Source: Anaerocolumna chitinilytica
GTDB lineage: Bacteria > Bacillota > Clostridia > Lachnospirales > Lachnospiraceae
Assembly: GCF_014218355.1 (NCBI RefSeq)
Contig: NZ_AP023368.1
Span: 3,352,001-3,416,000 of the forward strand
Length of the DNA stretch: 64,000 bases
Direction: 5' to 3'
Position numbers and translations under genes: made by a program
Shown here: in pieces, positions 1 to 8,684 of the stretch
How the letters are laid out: each line of letters starts with the position of its first letter
Numbering within the stretch: position 1 is the stretch's first letter
Notes under the pieces: model-generated
Seen by the model: only the letters and a program-made list of their open reading frames with translations
Databases searched by the model: none
What the model was told of the DNA's origin: nothing

Positions 1-1022
1 GTTTTTATCTGCTCCTTACACATCGAGAGTTCTTCATCCGTAATCCCGTTCTCTTTGATATCATCAATAATCTGAAAAATATTATTTATGACTGGTTTTA
101 ATTGAGAAGGATTCATAGCACCGTATATATGAAAAAGTCCTGCTTTGGAATATGAGCTTCCATAGGAATATATTGTATAGGTTAAACCAAGGTTTTCTCT
201 GATTTCCTGAAATAATCTGGAATTTATACTTCCGCCGAACACTGAATTCAGAACAGTAAGTATATATTTTTCACTTGCATCTGATTGAATCGATTCATAA
301 GCCATATTCAGATGGAGCTGCTCCACGTCTTTGTCTTTTACATAGAATGTAGATTCATAAGTAGGTGCGGGGGCTATTACTGATTTTTCACCGGATGGTA
401 TCTTACTGAAATTCAGCTCTAACCGTTCCATAATTTCATCTTCCTTATAATTACCCGCTACAGATATCACCATATTCTGAGTTACATAGTGCTTTTTCAT
501 AAATTCCACTACTTCCGCTCTGGTGATATTTTTTACTGTTTCTTTCGACCCTGAAATCTGATACCCCAGAGGATGCTTGTCCCAGACTTTCATCTGAAGC
601 ATTTCATGAACCAGATCCTCCGGTGAATCATCATACATATCAATTTCTTCTATGATAACCCCCTTTTCCTTTTGAAATGAGTTTTCTTCAAAAAGAGAGT
701 TATTAAACATATCTCCTAATATATCAATTGCAATAGGTAGATGCTCGTCCAAGGTTACCGCATAAAAGGATGTACATTCCTTACTGGTATAGGCATTAAT
801 ATCTCCTCCTATTTTAGCCATTTCATCTGCAATCTGCTTTGCACTCCTGTTTTCTGTTCCTTTAAAGAGCATATGCTCAATTATATGTGAAATCCCGTTA
901 TTCTTAGCATTCTCATTGGAAGAACCTACCTTAACCCATATCCCTAATGCCGCACTTCTTAGATATGGCATTGCTTCCAATACAACAGTTATTCCATTGG
1001 ATAATTTCCTGGTATTTACCAT
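1..1022 (-). CDS. M16 (insulinase-type) zinc peptidase, 3' end cut by window edge
   Basis: About 340 residues are visible from the ATG at 1022; the C-terminus lies beyond the left edge. The N-terminal domain carries the inverted zinc motif HIIEH (His46, Glu49, His50), with a later glutamate-rich segment (VIIEEIDMYDD) typical of M16 peptidases. A good Shine-Dalgarno (AGAAAGG) sits seven bases upstream. M16 peptidases are cytosolic metalloproteases of about 410-430 residues in Firmicutes and are often found near pnp, as here. The gene follows the AlkX-like gene on the same strand with a 135-bp gap. The substrate is unknown. Confidence 0.9.
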   Translation of the reverse strand, partial: MVNTRKLSNGITVVLEAMPYLRSAALGIWVKVGSSNENAKNNGISHIIEHMLFKGTENRSAKQIADEMAKIGGDINAYTSKECTSFYAVTLDEHLPIAIDILGDMFNNSLFEENSFQKEKGVIIEEIDMYDDSPEDLVHEMLQMKVWDKHPLGYQISGSKETVKNITRAEVVEFMKKHYVTQNMVISVAGNYKEDEIMERLELNFSKIPSGEKSVIAPAPTYESTFYVKDKDVEQLHLNMAYESIQSDASEKYILTVLNSVFGGSINSRLFQEIRENLGLTYTIYSYGSSYSKAGLFHIYGAMNPSQLKPVINNIFQIIDDIKENGITDEELSMCKEQIK

Positions 1023-1157
1023 TAATTTCAACCTTTCTGATAATCGATAAATTCAATTGTATCATCATTGCAGTTATTATACAACAGTGAAAAATCCAAT
1101 GTGTTTATTTATTTACATTATTTGTATTTTTAATCTTTTCTTTCATATTGTGTAATG

Positions 1158-2342
1158 CTAATACTGAACAAAATCCTTGTCAAAGTTTACTTCTGTCACA
1201 CCATTGAATTCCGCCAGATGATACGCTGCACCTTTTACACCTTCCTGATACTTATCCCAATTCCTGCCTTCTTCCAGCCATATCCGCTTTACGTCCAGCG
1301 CTTTTTTCTTACGGTTTAATATAAATTCACCTCTGCCAATAATATCGTCGTCAGATAAGATAGGAAGCACATAATGCCCATATTTCCGTTTATCAAGGGG
1401 GGTATAGATCTCCCATTTATAATCAAAATCAAAGAGACTTTGAATAAGCTTTCTATCCCAGAGCATATTGTCAAGTGGTGCCAATAATTCTGTTCTTTCA
1501 GTACAGGATTCCTTCGCACTACTTAATAACTTAATATCCTCTTTCATACAATACAAGGGATCCTTTATCTCTTCTACATTTAGCTTAACTATTTTACCTT
1601 TTTCCAATAACTCACCAAATATTTTCTCCCTGTCCGAGGCCTTAAGATTCTTGATACCTAGCCAGGCATCGGAAGGCTTATTCCAAAGCAGTCCCACACC
1701 GGATATTCTTCTTAATACTCTCCATTTATAATGATCATAATCTTCCTTTAAAGGGTCCCTGCGTTTATATTCTTTCCCCAAATACTCTTTTGCAGGTGCA
1801 TAATACTTATTCGAGCCCTTTTTATGATGGATAATCAATTCTCCGGCAAAATAAAGATTCTCAAGAGCGATTCTTGATAAGCTGGTATTCATTCCCCAAT
1901 ACCAATCAACGCTCTCCCCTGTCTTTATATCCTTTGAACTGATTGGACCAACTTCTTTCATCTTCTTTAGAATAACCGGTGCAAGTGCATTGACTTCCCT
2001 TTGAAACCAGGCATTTTCAGCCATACGCTTTCTTGTTCTTTCAAAGTATCGAAAATCTTCTGTTAAAAATATGGAAAGGTTCTTATCAAAATAATCTATC
2101 AGTACGCGGTCCTGATATAACAGTTTATATAACATTTCTTTTTGAAAACCCTTAATTCTTGACTGCAGTACCAGCTCTGGATTCTTACCGCATACGTCAA
2201 CAGGGTCAAACTGAATACAGCCTGCCTGCTTAATATAAGAAGTAATTCCTTCCTCTCCGTGAAAACGGTGTTCCCCAAGGAGGCCTTGTTTCATCAGCAG
2301 CAACCTTCTTGCTTCTTTTCTGGATAGATAATATTGCTTCAT
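1158..2342 (-). CDS. AlkX/YcaQ-type winged-helix DNA glycosylase
   Basis: 394 residues of the HTH_42 (YcaQ/AlkZ) family. Characterised members are DNA glycosylases that unhook interstrand crosslinks and remove alkylated bases. The family's catalytic segment is read at residues 44-46 as Gln-Phe-Asp, within GCIQFDPVDV. From family knowledge, Q-hydrophobic-D marks the AlkX/YcaQ branch, while AlkZ has Q-hydrophobic-Q. The C-terminal half, with TPLDKRKYGHYVLPIL, matches the family's tandem winged-helix and beta-barrel part. The start has a clear GAAAGGGAG ribosome site. Two LexA-like boxes lie at the promoter, which fits an SOS-controlled repair gene. Activity on crosslinks is inferred from the family. 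Confidence 0.85.
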   Translation of the reverse strand: MKQYYLSRKEARRLLLMKQGLLGEHRFHGEEGITSYIKQAGCIQFDPVDVCGKNPELVLQSRIKGFQKEMLYKLLYQDRVLIDYFDKNLSIFLTEDFRYFERTRKRMAENAWFQREVNALAPVILKKMKEVGPISSKDIKTGESVDWYWGMNTSLSRIALENLYFAGELIIHHKKGSNKYYAPAKEYLGKEYKRRDPLKEDYDHYKWRVLRRISGVGLLWNKPSDAWLGIKNLKASDREKIFGELLEKGKIVKLNVEEIKDPLYCMKEDIKLLSSAKESCTERTELLAPLDNMLWDRKLIQSLFDFDYKWEIYTPLDKRKYGHYVLPILSDDDIIGRGEFILNRKKKALDVKRIWLEEGRNWDKYQEGVKGAAYHLAEFNGVTEVNFDKDFVQY

Positions 2343-2372
2343 ATATTCTCCCTTTCCTCTTCCATTGTCTTT

Positions 2373-2418
2373 TTATCAGCTTTATTCGTTACATATTATC
2401 AGCTTTATTCGTTACATA
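2373..2418. repeat. Perfect 23-bp tandem duplication in AlkX-like leader
   Basis: Two adjacent identical 23-base units (2373-2395 and 2396-2418, beginning TTATCAGCTTTATTCG) lie between the promoter and the AlkX-like start, inside the predicted 5' untranslated region. It looks like a recent slippage duplication; no function is evident. Confidence 0.9.
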
Positions 2419-2442
2419 CAAAAGCTTGTCCTAAAATCAGTA

Positions 2443-2472
2443 GAACAGCTGTTCCAATAAGAACATCTGTTC
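2443..2472 (-). promoter_or_regulatory. Two LexA/DinR-like SOS boxes
   Basis: GAACAGCTGTTC (2443-2454) and GAACATCTGTTC (2461-2472) both match the Gram-positive SOS core GAAC-N4-GTTC and start 18 bp apart. On the minus strand the second reads GAACAGATGTTC, close to the Bacillus DinR consensus. They lie directly at and downstream of the predicted transcription start of the AlkX-like gene, a classic repressor position. LexA binding is inferred. Confidence 0.7.
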
Positions 2473-2480
2473 TTTTACAA

Positions 2481-2509
2481 ATTATAATACCTATGGCAGT
2501 ATTTTACAA
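2481..2509 (-). promoter_or_regulatory. SigA-type promoter of the AlkX-like gene
   Basis: On the minus strand TTGTAA (2504-2509), a 17-bp spacer and a perfect TATAAT (2481-2486). The transcription start would fall near 2474, next to the SOS boxes. Confidence 0.65.
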
Positions 2510-2667
2510 GCCCAATTTTCTTCAACCCGATATCTTAATGAGGGTCCTTTTGTACAGTATCCTAACTAGTAAAGAAGTGAATACGAACAGATTGTTCTAT
2601 TAATTATCAAGTTAGATTCCTATATCATAAAACTATAATCCTGAATAATGTCTATCTATGTCAAAAA

Positions 2668-2738
2668 AGCAGCCTGTTGATTCTGTACATATGGTAAATA
2701 AACCATGTGTCGCAAGAATTAATAGACTGCTTCTTTTT
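2668..2738 (-). terminator. Intrinsic terminator downstream of pnp (bidirectional look)
   Basis: AAGCAG(C/T)CTRTTRATT arms near 2668-2683 and 2717-2732 pair (with G-U), enclosing a second hairpin ATGGT/ACCAT at 2691-2706. Runs of T follow on both strands (six on the minus side, five on the plus side). It lies 32 bp past the pnp stop. The rest of the 427-bp gap 2343-2769 holds the SOS-box promoter, the 23-bp duplication and no gene. Confidence 0.75.
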
Positions 2739-2769
2739 ATCAAACAATTATTAAATTGTTAACTGCTTA

Positions 2770-4857
2770 TCACTTAACATCCTTTATACTAAAGCTGATT
2801 CTGCCCATTTTATCTTTACCAAGGCATACAACCTTAACAACATCTCCAAGAGTAAGAACATCCTCTACTTTATCAATTCTCTCCTTAGAAATCTTGGAAA
2901 TGTGAACCATACCTTCTTTGCCCGGTGCAAATTCAATAAAAGCTCCAAATTCTTTGATACTAACAACTTTACCTTCGAAAATCTGTCCTTCTTCAAAGTC
3001 TGCAACGATTGTCTGTATCAACTTAATTGCTTTCTGAATGCTGTCAGAATCAACACCACATACGGATACGGCACCGTCATCGGTAATGTCAATCTTAACA
3101 CCGGTCTGGTCAATAATAGCATTAATCGTTTTTCCTCTTTGTCCAACAACATCACCAATCTTGGCAGGATCGATCTTAATCTGAACAATCTTAGGTGAAT
3201 AAGGTCCAACTTCAGAACGAGGACTGCTGATACAAGGTGCCATAATATCATCCAGAATATAGGTTCTTGCTTCTTTTGTACGTCTGATAGCCTTCTCAAT
3301 AATCTCTCTTGTCAAACCATGAATCTTAATATCCATCTGTATTGCAGTAATACCTTTATGGGTTCCGGCTACTTTAAAGTCCATATCCCCAAAGAAATCT
3401 TCAAGACCTTGAATATCGGTAAGGATAATGTAGTCATCATCTGATTCACCGGTAACAAGACCTACGGAAATACCTGCTACCATGCTCTTAATAGGAACAC
3501 CTGCTGCCATAAGAGAAAGTGTTGAAGCACAGATACTTCCCTGAGAAGTGGAGCCATTGGATTCTAATACTTCGGATACGGTACGGATTGCATAAGGGAA
3601 CTCTTCTTCGCTTGGCAATACCGGAACTAACGCTCTCTCTGCCAAAGCGCCATGTCCTATCTCTCTTCTTCCCGGTCCTCTGGAAGGTTTTGTCTCACCT
3701 ACAGAGTAGGAAGGGAAGTTATAATGGTGCATATAACGTTTCGTCTTCTCATTTTCATCAATTCCGTCTAACTTCTGAATTTCTGCAAGAGCACCTAATG
3801 TTGTTATGGTAAGAACCTGTGTCTGTCCTCTGGTAAACATAGCGGAGCCATGAGTTCTTGGAAGAATATCAACTTCTGCTGCCAGATGTCTTATCTGTGT
3901 AATTTCACGGCCATCAGGACGTTTATGATCCTTTAGAATCATCTTACGTACGGTTTTCTTCTCGAATTTATATATTGCTTCACCAAGTAACGGTATCCAT
4001 TCCGGATGTGTTTCCTGGTAACGCTCTGTAAGCTTATCGGTAATTTCACGGATATTGCCTTCTCTTACCTGCTTCACATCGGTAAAAACTGCTTCTTCCA
4101 TTGCCTCAGGAGTAATGAAAGCCACCATATCTGCATAGAGCTCTTCCGGTGTATCACATTTAATATAAGCGTGTTTCTCTTTACCGCAGTCAGCAACGAT
4201 TGTCTCAATAAAAGCAATAACTTTCTGGTTTAATTCATGAGCTGCAAAAATTGCTTCAATCATCTTATCTTCCGGTAATTCATAAGCACCGGCTTCAATC
4301 ATGATAACTTTTTCTTTTGTAGAAGCTACGGTTAAGCTTAACGTAGACTTTTCTCTTTGTGCACTGGTCGGATTAAAGACAAGTTCACCATCAACCATAC
4401 CAACCATAGTTGAAGCTGTCGGTCCGTCAAAGGGAATATCGGATATTGCCGTTGCGATAGCGGAACCAAGCATAGCGGTAAGCTCAGGGCTACAGTCCTG
4501 GTCCACACACATTACAAGATTATTAAGGGTTACATCATTTCTGTAATCCTTGGGAAAAAGAGGTCTCATGGGCCTGTCGATGACACGTGAGGTAAGAATT
4601 GCATTTTCAGAAGCTTTTCCTTCCCTTTTGATAAAACCTCCGGGAATTTTTCCTACTGCATATAATTTTTCTTCATATTCAACGCTTAACGGGAAAAAGT
4701 CTATTCCCTCTCTTGGTTTGTCAGATGCTGTTGCTGTTGATAAAACAACGGTATCACCGTAGTGCATAAATGCTGCACCATTTGCCTGAGCTGCCACTCT
4801 GCCTACATCAACGGTAAGTGTTCTTCCGGCAAGCTCCATGGAAAAACTTTTGTACAT
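2770..4857 (-). CDS. pnp: Polynucleotide phosphorylase
   Basis: 695 residues, full length for PNPase. It degrades RNA 3' to 5' using phosphate, releasing nucleoside diphosphates, and is part of the Gram-positive RNA-decay machinery. Two RNase PH-like domains are joined by the helical linker. The second includes the conserved run GRREIGHGALAERAL. A KH domain with the GxxG loop (VVGQRGKTIN) and a C-terminal S1 domain (GKVVSIKEFGAFIEF) follow. An AGGAG ribosome site precedes the ATG. rpsO, its usual upstream neighbour, is not seen here; the gene appears to have its own promoter. Confidence 0.98.
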   Translation of the reverse strand: MYKSFSMELAGRTLTVDVGRVAAQANGAAFMHYGDTVVLSTATASDKPREGIDFFPLSVEYEEKLYAVGKIPGGFIKREGKASENAILTSRVIDRPMRPLFPKDYRNDVTLNNLVMCVDQDCSPELTAMLGSAIATAISDIPFDGPTASTMVGMVDGELVFNPTSAQREKSTLSLTVASTKEKVIMIEAGAYELPEDKMIEAIFAAHELNQKVIAFIETIVADCGKEKHAYIKCDTPEELYADMVAFITPEAMEEAVFTDVKQVREGNIREITDKLTERYQETHPEWIPLLGEAIYKFEKKTVRKMILKDHKRPDGREITQIRHLAAEVDILPRTHGSAMFTRGQTQVLTITTLGALAEIQKLDGIDENEKTKRYMHHYNFPSYSVGETKPSRGPGRREIGHGALAERALVPVLPSEEEFPYAIRTVSEVLESNGSTSQGSICASTLSLMAAGVPIKSMVAGISVGLVTGESDDDYIILTDIQGLEDFFGDMDFKVAGTHKGITAIQMDIKIHGLTREIIEKAIRRTKEARTYILDDIMAPCISSPRSEVGPYSPKIVQIKIDPAKIGDVVGQRGKTINAIIDQTGVKIDITDDGAVSVCGVDSDSIQKAIKLIQTIVADFEEGQIFEGKVVSIKEFGAFIEFAPGKEGMVHISKISKERIDKVEDVLTLGDVVKVVCLGKDKMGRISFSIKDVK

Positions 4858-4995
4858 GAATTATACTCCTTTATTGATAAATTTGCCAAAGATGCCGAAA
4901 CTACTGAAAAATCCACCGAATCAAAAGCCGATGCCCTTTTCAGAAGTCTCGGAGACGATCTCTGGCATGTTGGCATAAAAAACCTGCTTCGTCAT

Positions 4996-5004
4996 ATTAT
5001 AGCA
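4996..5004 (-). promoter_or_regulatory. Extended -10 promoter for pnp
   Basis: The minus strand reads TGCTATAAT, a perfect extended -10 element, with only a weak -35. The start near 4989 gives a leader of about 130 nt holding a short GTCTC/GAGAC dyad near 4945. The divergent gap 4858-5239 holds no other gene. On the plus strand a TATAAT at 5118-5123 is a likely -10 for the sortase gene. Confidence 0.5.
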
Positions 5005-5239
5005 CTTATAAGTTTAAATTACTACTAAATTTTTCATGTGCCAAGGTCTATATATATAAGAAGAATTATAAATCCAAATTCTTATTATTAGTGTTTCCCA
5101 TGTACAGAAAAATATTGTATAATATCAACATAAATACATAATAAAGAGCACTTCTTTGTTGAAAAAACAAAAAACTGTTTTTTTAGCTTCAGATTCAGGA
5201 ATATTTAATCAAAGATTGAATATTCACACGGAGGTTTGT

Positions 5240-6298
5240 ATGAAAAATAAGACTATTCATAAAAATAATATTATTAAAGTAATACGCTATATTTCCCTTG
5301 GTGTTTTTCTGGTATCTGCTGTTTACTTAGGGTATGAACTGATACTACGACCATATATTTCCCAAAAAGCGGTTACCGAAGCCAGGAACCTTTATGAAGC
5401 ATCAAAAGAAGAAATCGAAAAGGAAGAATTAAAGAATGGAACTAAAAGTGCTGACAGTTCCATAACCCCTTCGGCAGAGGCTGCTTCCTCTGACTCAGCA
5501 ATCTCTGCTTCTGACAGCAGTTCCCCAGCCGATTCCGACAGCCTTTATGATAAGGAGGGCCGCCTGAAAGAATTTTCTGCACTGCTCTCCATTAACAGTG
5601 ATGTAAAGGGTTGGCTTACCATTGACGGTACAAACATTGATTATCCTGTGCTTCAATCCAGCAAAGAGGACCCGGAATACTACCTGCACAGAAATATCAA
5701 CCGGCAGACAGACAAGGCCGGCAGTATCTTTTTGGATGTAAACTCCTCTGTTGAGAATAACACAAGAAATATGGTATTGTATGGTCATAACATGAAGTCC
5801 TCTGACAACATGTTCCATTATCTTATTAAATACAATGATATTGATTATTATAGGCAGCACTCCGTTATTACCTTTAATACCCTCTATCAGAAAGGCCAGT
5901 GGAAGATATTTTCGATCTTCAAAGCCGATGCTGATATAAATGATGATTTCTTTAACTTTACCAGGGCTGATTTTCAGGATGATGCTGATTTTCTGGACTT
6001 CTTGTACCAGCTTAGAGTCCGTTCCATCTATAATCTTCCCGTCGATCTAAATGAAAAGGATCAGATTATTACCCTCTCCACCTGTTCCTATGAACTTGAC
6101 AATTACAGGACAATCATTGTGGCTAGAAAAGTCAGGGAGAATGAAGACCCTCAGGTTCCGGTAGAAAATGCGGCAAAGAATCCTTCTATTCTCTATCCTG
6201 CCAGCTGGTATAAGAATTACGGAGGAACTGCCCCAAAGACTTCTTCTTTCAAAGAAGCATTAGAGGCAGGTCAGATTGATTGGTACCGTAAACCTTAA
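5240..6298 (+). CDS. Class B sortase
   Basis: 352 residues from the ATG at 5240, chosen over an upstream TTG frame at 5156 because GGAGG sits just before it. One N-terminal membrane helix (about 12-35) is followed by a Ser/Ala/Asp-rich spacer (60-105) and the catalytic domain. His183 (LYGHNM), Cys282 (TLSTCSYE) and Arg290 form the sortase triad. The sequence WLTIDGTNIDYPVLQ and the YYLH motif are typical of class B. It is a membrane transpeptidase that anchors proteins to the wall or assembles surface structures. No sortase substrate with a sorting signal was seen in the window, so it is an orphan here. Confidence 0.9.
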   Translation: MKNKTIHKNNIIKVIRYISLGVFLVSAVYLGYELILRPYISQKAVTEARNLYEASKEEIEKEELKNGTKSADSSITPSAEAASSDSAISASDSSSPADSDSLYDKEGRLKEFSALLSINSDVKGWLTIDGTNIDYPVLQSSKEDPEYYLHRNINRQTDKAGSIFLDVNSSVENNTRNMVLYGHNMKSSDNMFHYLIKYNDIDYYRQHSVITFNTLYQKGQWKIFSIFKADADINDDFFNFTRADFQDDADFLDFLYQLRVRSIYNLPVDLNEKDQIITLSTCSYELDNYRTIIVARKVRENEDPQVPVENAAKNPSILYPASWYKNYGGTAPKTSSFKEALEAGQIDWYRKP

Positions 6299-6322
6299 GG
6301 TATGAAGTACCCTCTTTATTTT
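6283..6322 (+). terminator. Possible terminator after the sortase gene
   Basis: GGTAC (6283) pairs with GTACC (6307), with an inner ACCTTAAGGT palindrome, followed by CTCTTTATTTTT. The stop codon lies inside the stem and the right side overlaps the end of the convergent degV gene. The stem has internal loops. Confidence 0.4.
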
Positions 6323-7164
6323 TCAACATACAATATACCCAGGGTCTTAGGGCCGCAATGACTGGAAATAACCGCTCCGGCTTGGGTTACATAAATATTT
6401 TTAAATACATTAAGCTTTTCTATTTCCTGATACAGGCTCTCCACAATTTCATCATCACAACCGGAATGAGTTATAAATATCCGCTCTGGATCCGCCTCTA
6501 ATAGTTCCGGAATAAGATCCTTAAAATAACTTAGTAGAGCCTTATGATTTGTACCTCTGTACTTTTTATCAACACCCATTATCCCATGTTTAACGGCAAT
6601 CATAGGTTTTAGCTGCAATACATTTCCAAAGAGTGCCGCGACGGAGGAACATCTTCCGCCCATATGCAGATAGGTAAGAGTATCCACTACAAAACTGGCT
6701 CTCACCTTCTCGCTCATAGTTTCTGTAATATATGCTTTTATATCCTGAATATTATAACCTTCAAGGGCCATTTCAGCAGCTTTTAATATCTGCAATCCAA
6801 TTCCGGTAGAGAGATTCTGTGAATTTATAATATGTATGTTCTTATAATCCAGATATTCTCCTGCCAGACGCACCACGTTGCAGGAGGAAGACATCTCCTC
6901 CGATATGCCAAAGAACAGGATATCCATGTTATTCTTTACAAAGGGTGATAATATCTCCACAGCTCCTTCTAGGGAAGGTGCCGCTGTCTTTGGCAAGCTG
7001 TTTTCCCTTTCCGCCCAAGTAAATATCTCTTCTTTTTTTATGTTCACTCCATCCAGATATGTATTTTCACCCATAATAACACATAAAGGCAAAATTGTTA
7101 TATCGTATTTTTCCAGAAGTTCTTTTGATAGATCACAGGTACTGTCAGCTATAATCTTAATCAT
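6316..7164 (-). CDS. DegV family fatty-acid-binding protein
   Basis: 282 residues from the ATG at 7164, which has an AAAGGATAGG ribosome site; an in-frame ATG 39 bp further upstream lacks one. It starts IKIIADSTCDLSKELLEKY, the family hallmark, and has DTLTYLHMGGRCS and ITHSG segments. DegV (FakB-like) proteins bind single fatty acids; with FakA they feed exogenous fatty acids into phospholipid synthesis. No fakA is nearby. Whether this paralogue works with FakA is not visible. Confidence 0.92.
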   Translation of the reverse strand: MIKIIADSTCDLSKELLEKYDITILPLCVIMGENTYLDGVNIKKEEIFTWAERENSLPKTAAPSLEGAVEILSPFVKNNMDILFFGISEEMSSSCNVVRLAGEYLDYKNIHIINSQNLSTGIGLQILKAAEMALEGYNIQDIKAYITETMSEKVRASFVVDTLTYLHMGGRCSSVAALFGNVLQLKPMIAVKHGIMGVDKKYRGTNHKALLSYFKDLIPELLEADPERIFITHSGCDDEIVESLYQEIEKLNVFKNIYVTQAGAVISSHCGPKTLGILYVEK

Positions 7165-7248
7165 AATGCCTATCCTTTCACATTCCGTTCTATCATGTTT
7201 CATTTTTATTTTTTACTTTGCTTATAAATATAGAAACACTAGCAAAAA

Positions 7249-7275
7249 CAGCACAAACTAGTTAGTTTTATGCTG
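7249..7275 (-). terminator. Hairpin plus T-run in the degV leader
   Basis: Arms CAGCA and AAACTA (7249-7260) pair with TAGTTT and TGCTG (7263-7275). Five T residues follow on the minus strand (7244-7248). It lies between the predicted degV promoter and its start codon, so it may attenuate transcription. Confidence 0.5.
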
Positions 7276-7309
7276 CTTTCACAAATTCAATATTTATCAT
7301 CTAATCTCT

Positions 7310-7339
7310 ATAATATCACATATACTTATTATTTTACAA
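7310..7339 (-). promoter_or_regulatory. Likely degV promoter
   Basis: Minus strand TTGTAA (7334-7339), 18-bp spacer, TATTAT (7310-7315). The gap 7165-7592 also holds the plus-strand promoter for the lipoprotein gene and no coding region. Confidence 0.45.
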
Positions 7340-7439
7340 GAAAAAAACTCCCTAGGAAAGGGCTGCAAAATTAGTTAAGATAAACTAATAAAAATATGGT
7401 TTGATGCTGCATTAACATAGATGAATACGAAACTTAACA

Positions 7440-7468
7440 TTGACATTATGTATTTAGTAGAGTAAAAT
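7440..7468 (+). promoter_or_regulatory. SigA-type promoter for the lipoprotein gene
   Basis: A perfect TTGACA (7440-7445), 17-bp spacer and TAAAAT (7463-7468), about 120 bp upstream of the start codon at 7593. Confidence 0.6.
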
Positions 7469-7592
7469 TAGCGCGAATTGGTAATATCAGTAATTTTTCA
7501 ATTTTATTATTACCTCTGCTATAAAGCATATGATATTATTAATAAATATAAAGCAACTATTATTGGATTTATTTAAGGGGGGAGAAAATGAT

Positions 7593-8285
7593 ATGAAGAA
7601 GGTCTTATTAATCCTATTTCTTGCCGTAATACTGCTGTGCTCATGCAGTAAGAAAGCAGATAGTAATTATCCTGAATTCCCCAAAACAAAATGGGGCATG
7701 AGCATGAAAGAAACATTGGACGCATACAAGATAAGCAAAAAGGATACCAGTTATTTTGAAGAAGGTTTAGGGTTTACACTTAAAGGATATAAATTATTCG
7801 GTGAAAAGACTTCTGAGATCATCTTTAGTTTCATAGATTTAAAAGATGGAAATCCGGTGCTTTGTGCGGTGAATGTAACCTATCCCGACAATACGGATAT
7901 GAATAATGTATTGAAAAAAATGCAAAAAGCATATGGCAAAACAATATCTAATGTTACTATCTATGATCAATATCAAGTAATAGAAGGTATAATACCAGTG
8001 AGAGAATACTCTGAATCCGAACACTTGAAATTTTGGGCTGATGAACCTGTAATCAAATATCTGCCTGAAAAAGAAAATGAAAATTACAGAGACCATTGGG
8101 AACCTTTTCAGCCCGGATTGACTGCTGAGAATTGGGATACATTTACTCAAAATGCAAGGATGGTTACAGTGGTTTGGTCGGATAACGGCGAATTTCCTTC
8201 CTTAGAAAAGAATTCCTTAACATTTAAGGCCTATAACCTCATTGTTTATAACTCCTTAAAGAATCGGCTATCCAATCAGAAATGA
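7593..8285 (+). CDS. Putative lipoprotein of unknown function
   Basis: 230 residues from the ATG at 7593, preceded by a strong AGGGGGGAG ribosome site; the frame remains open further upstream without a site. The N-terminus is a lipoprotein signal (MKKVLLILFLAVILLCSCS) with Cys18 as the likely lipidated residue. The mature part is soluble, with KTKWGMSMKETLDAYKI near its start, a pattern seen in small secreted Firmicutes proteins. No catalytic motif was recognised. It is monocistronic, with its own promoter and terminator. Confidence 0.8.
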   Translation: MKKVLLILFLAVILLCSCSKKADSNYPEFPKTKWGMSMKETLDAYKISKKDTSYFEEGLGFTLKGYKLFGEKTSEIIFSFIDLKDGNPVLCAVNVTYPDNTDMNNVLKKMQKAYGKTISNVTIYDQYQVIEGIIPVREYSESEHLKFWADEPVIKYLPEKENENYRDHWEPFQPGLTAENWDTFTQNARMVTVVWSDNGEFPSLEKNSLTFKAYNLIVYNSLKNRLSNQK

Positions 8286-8344
8286 AGCATCTCATAGTTT
8301 TCTTTCTGCATTTGTTTCTTTATGTCGTTTTGAAAACATGTTGT

Positions 8345-8390
8345 GACGTAGAATACTGCCCTATACTGCGGTATTCTGCGTCGTATTTTA
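8345..8390 (+). terminator. Terminator after the lipoprotein gene
   Basis: Arms at 8345-8359 and 8368-8382 (GACGTAGAATACTGC and its near complement, with G-U pairs) are followed by GTATTTTA. Confidence 0.7.
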
Positions 8391-8566
8391 GAATGAATCC
8401 TTAATTATTCAAACCGTATATTATAAAAAACATTGAAAATGAAAGTAACCATAGAATTTTCATGTGTTAATCACGTGGTTGAACTATCACCTGGGTCTGT
8501 TTATAGTTTCGTGTAAACCCATTTTACAGCATATCTTATTTGGGGCTTAATTATAATACACAAAAG

Positions 8567-8618
8567 CCAATGAAATGCAGTCAAGGCAAGGGTTCCAGCC
8601 TTTACGGCATTTCATGGG
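8567..8618 (-). terminator. Long intergenic hairpin, probable terminator of the ger operon
   Basis: ATGAAATGC (8570-8578) pairs perfectly with GCATTTCAT (8607-8615), with an inner AAGGC/GCCTT stem (8583-8587, 8598-8602). The minus strand continues into CTTTTG, so it could end the ger transcript 60 bp after its stop. The surrounding gap 8286-8684 has no gene; a looser dyad GGGT..GTTTA / TAAACCC lies near 8493-8521. Confidence 0.5.
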
Positions 8619-8684
8619 TTTATTAAAATAATTAAGGCTCCAAAATATCTAAAACACAGAATTTGAAACGGTCTCTATCACCTT

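Noticed and set aside
2585-2597. Third LexA-like box
   Set aside because: Its dyad has a five-base spacer, unlike the two good boxes, and it lies upstream of the -35.
4762-5028. Plus-strand frame overlapping the pnp start and its leader
   Set aside because: It is a shadow of the pnp start and its leader, with no ribosome site or family.
5156-5239. Upstream TTG start for the sortase
   Set aside because: A strong GGAGG lies before the ATG at 5240 and the extra residues do not look like a signal.
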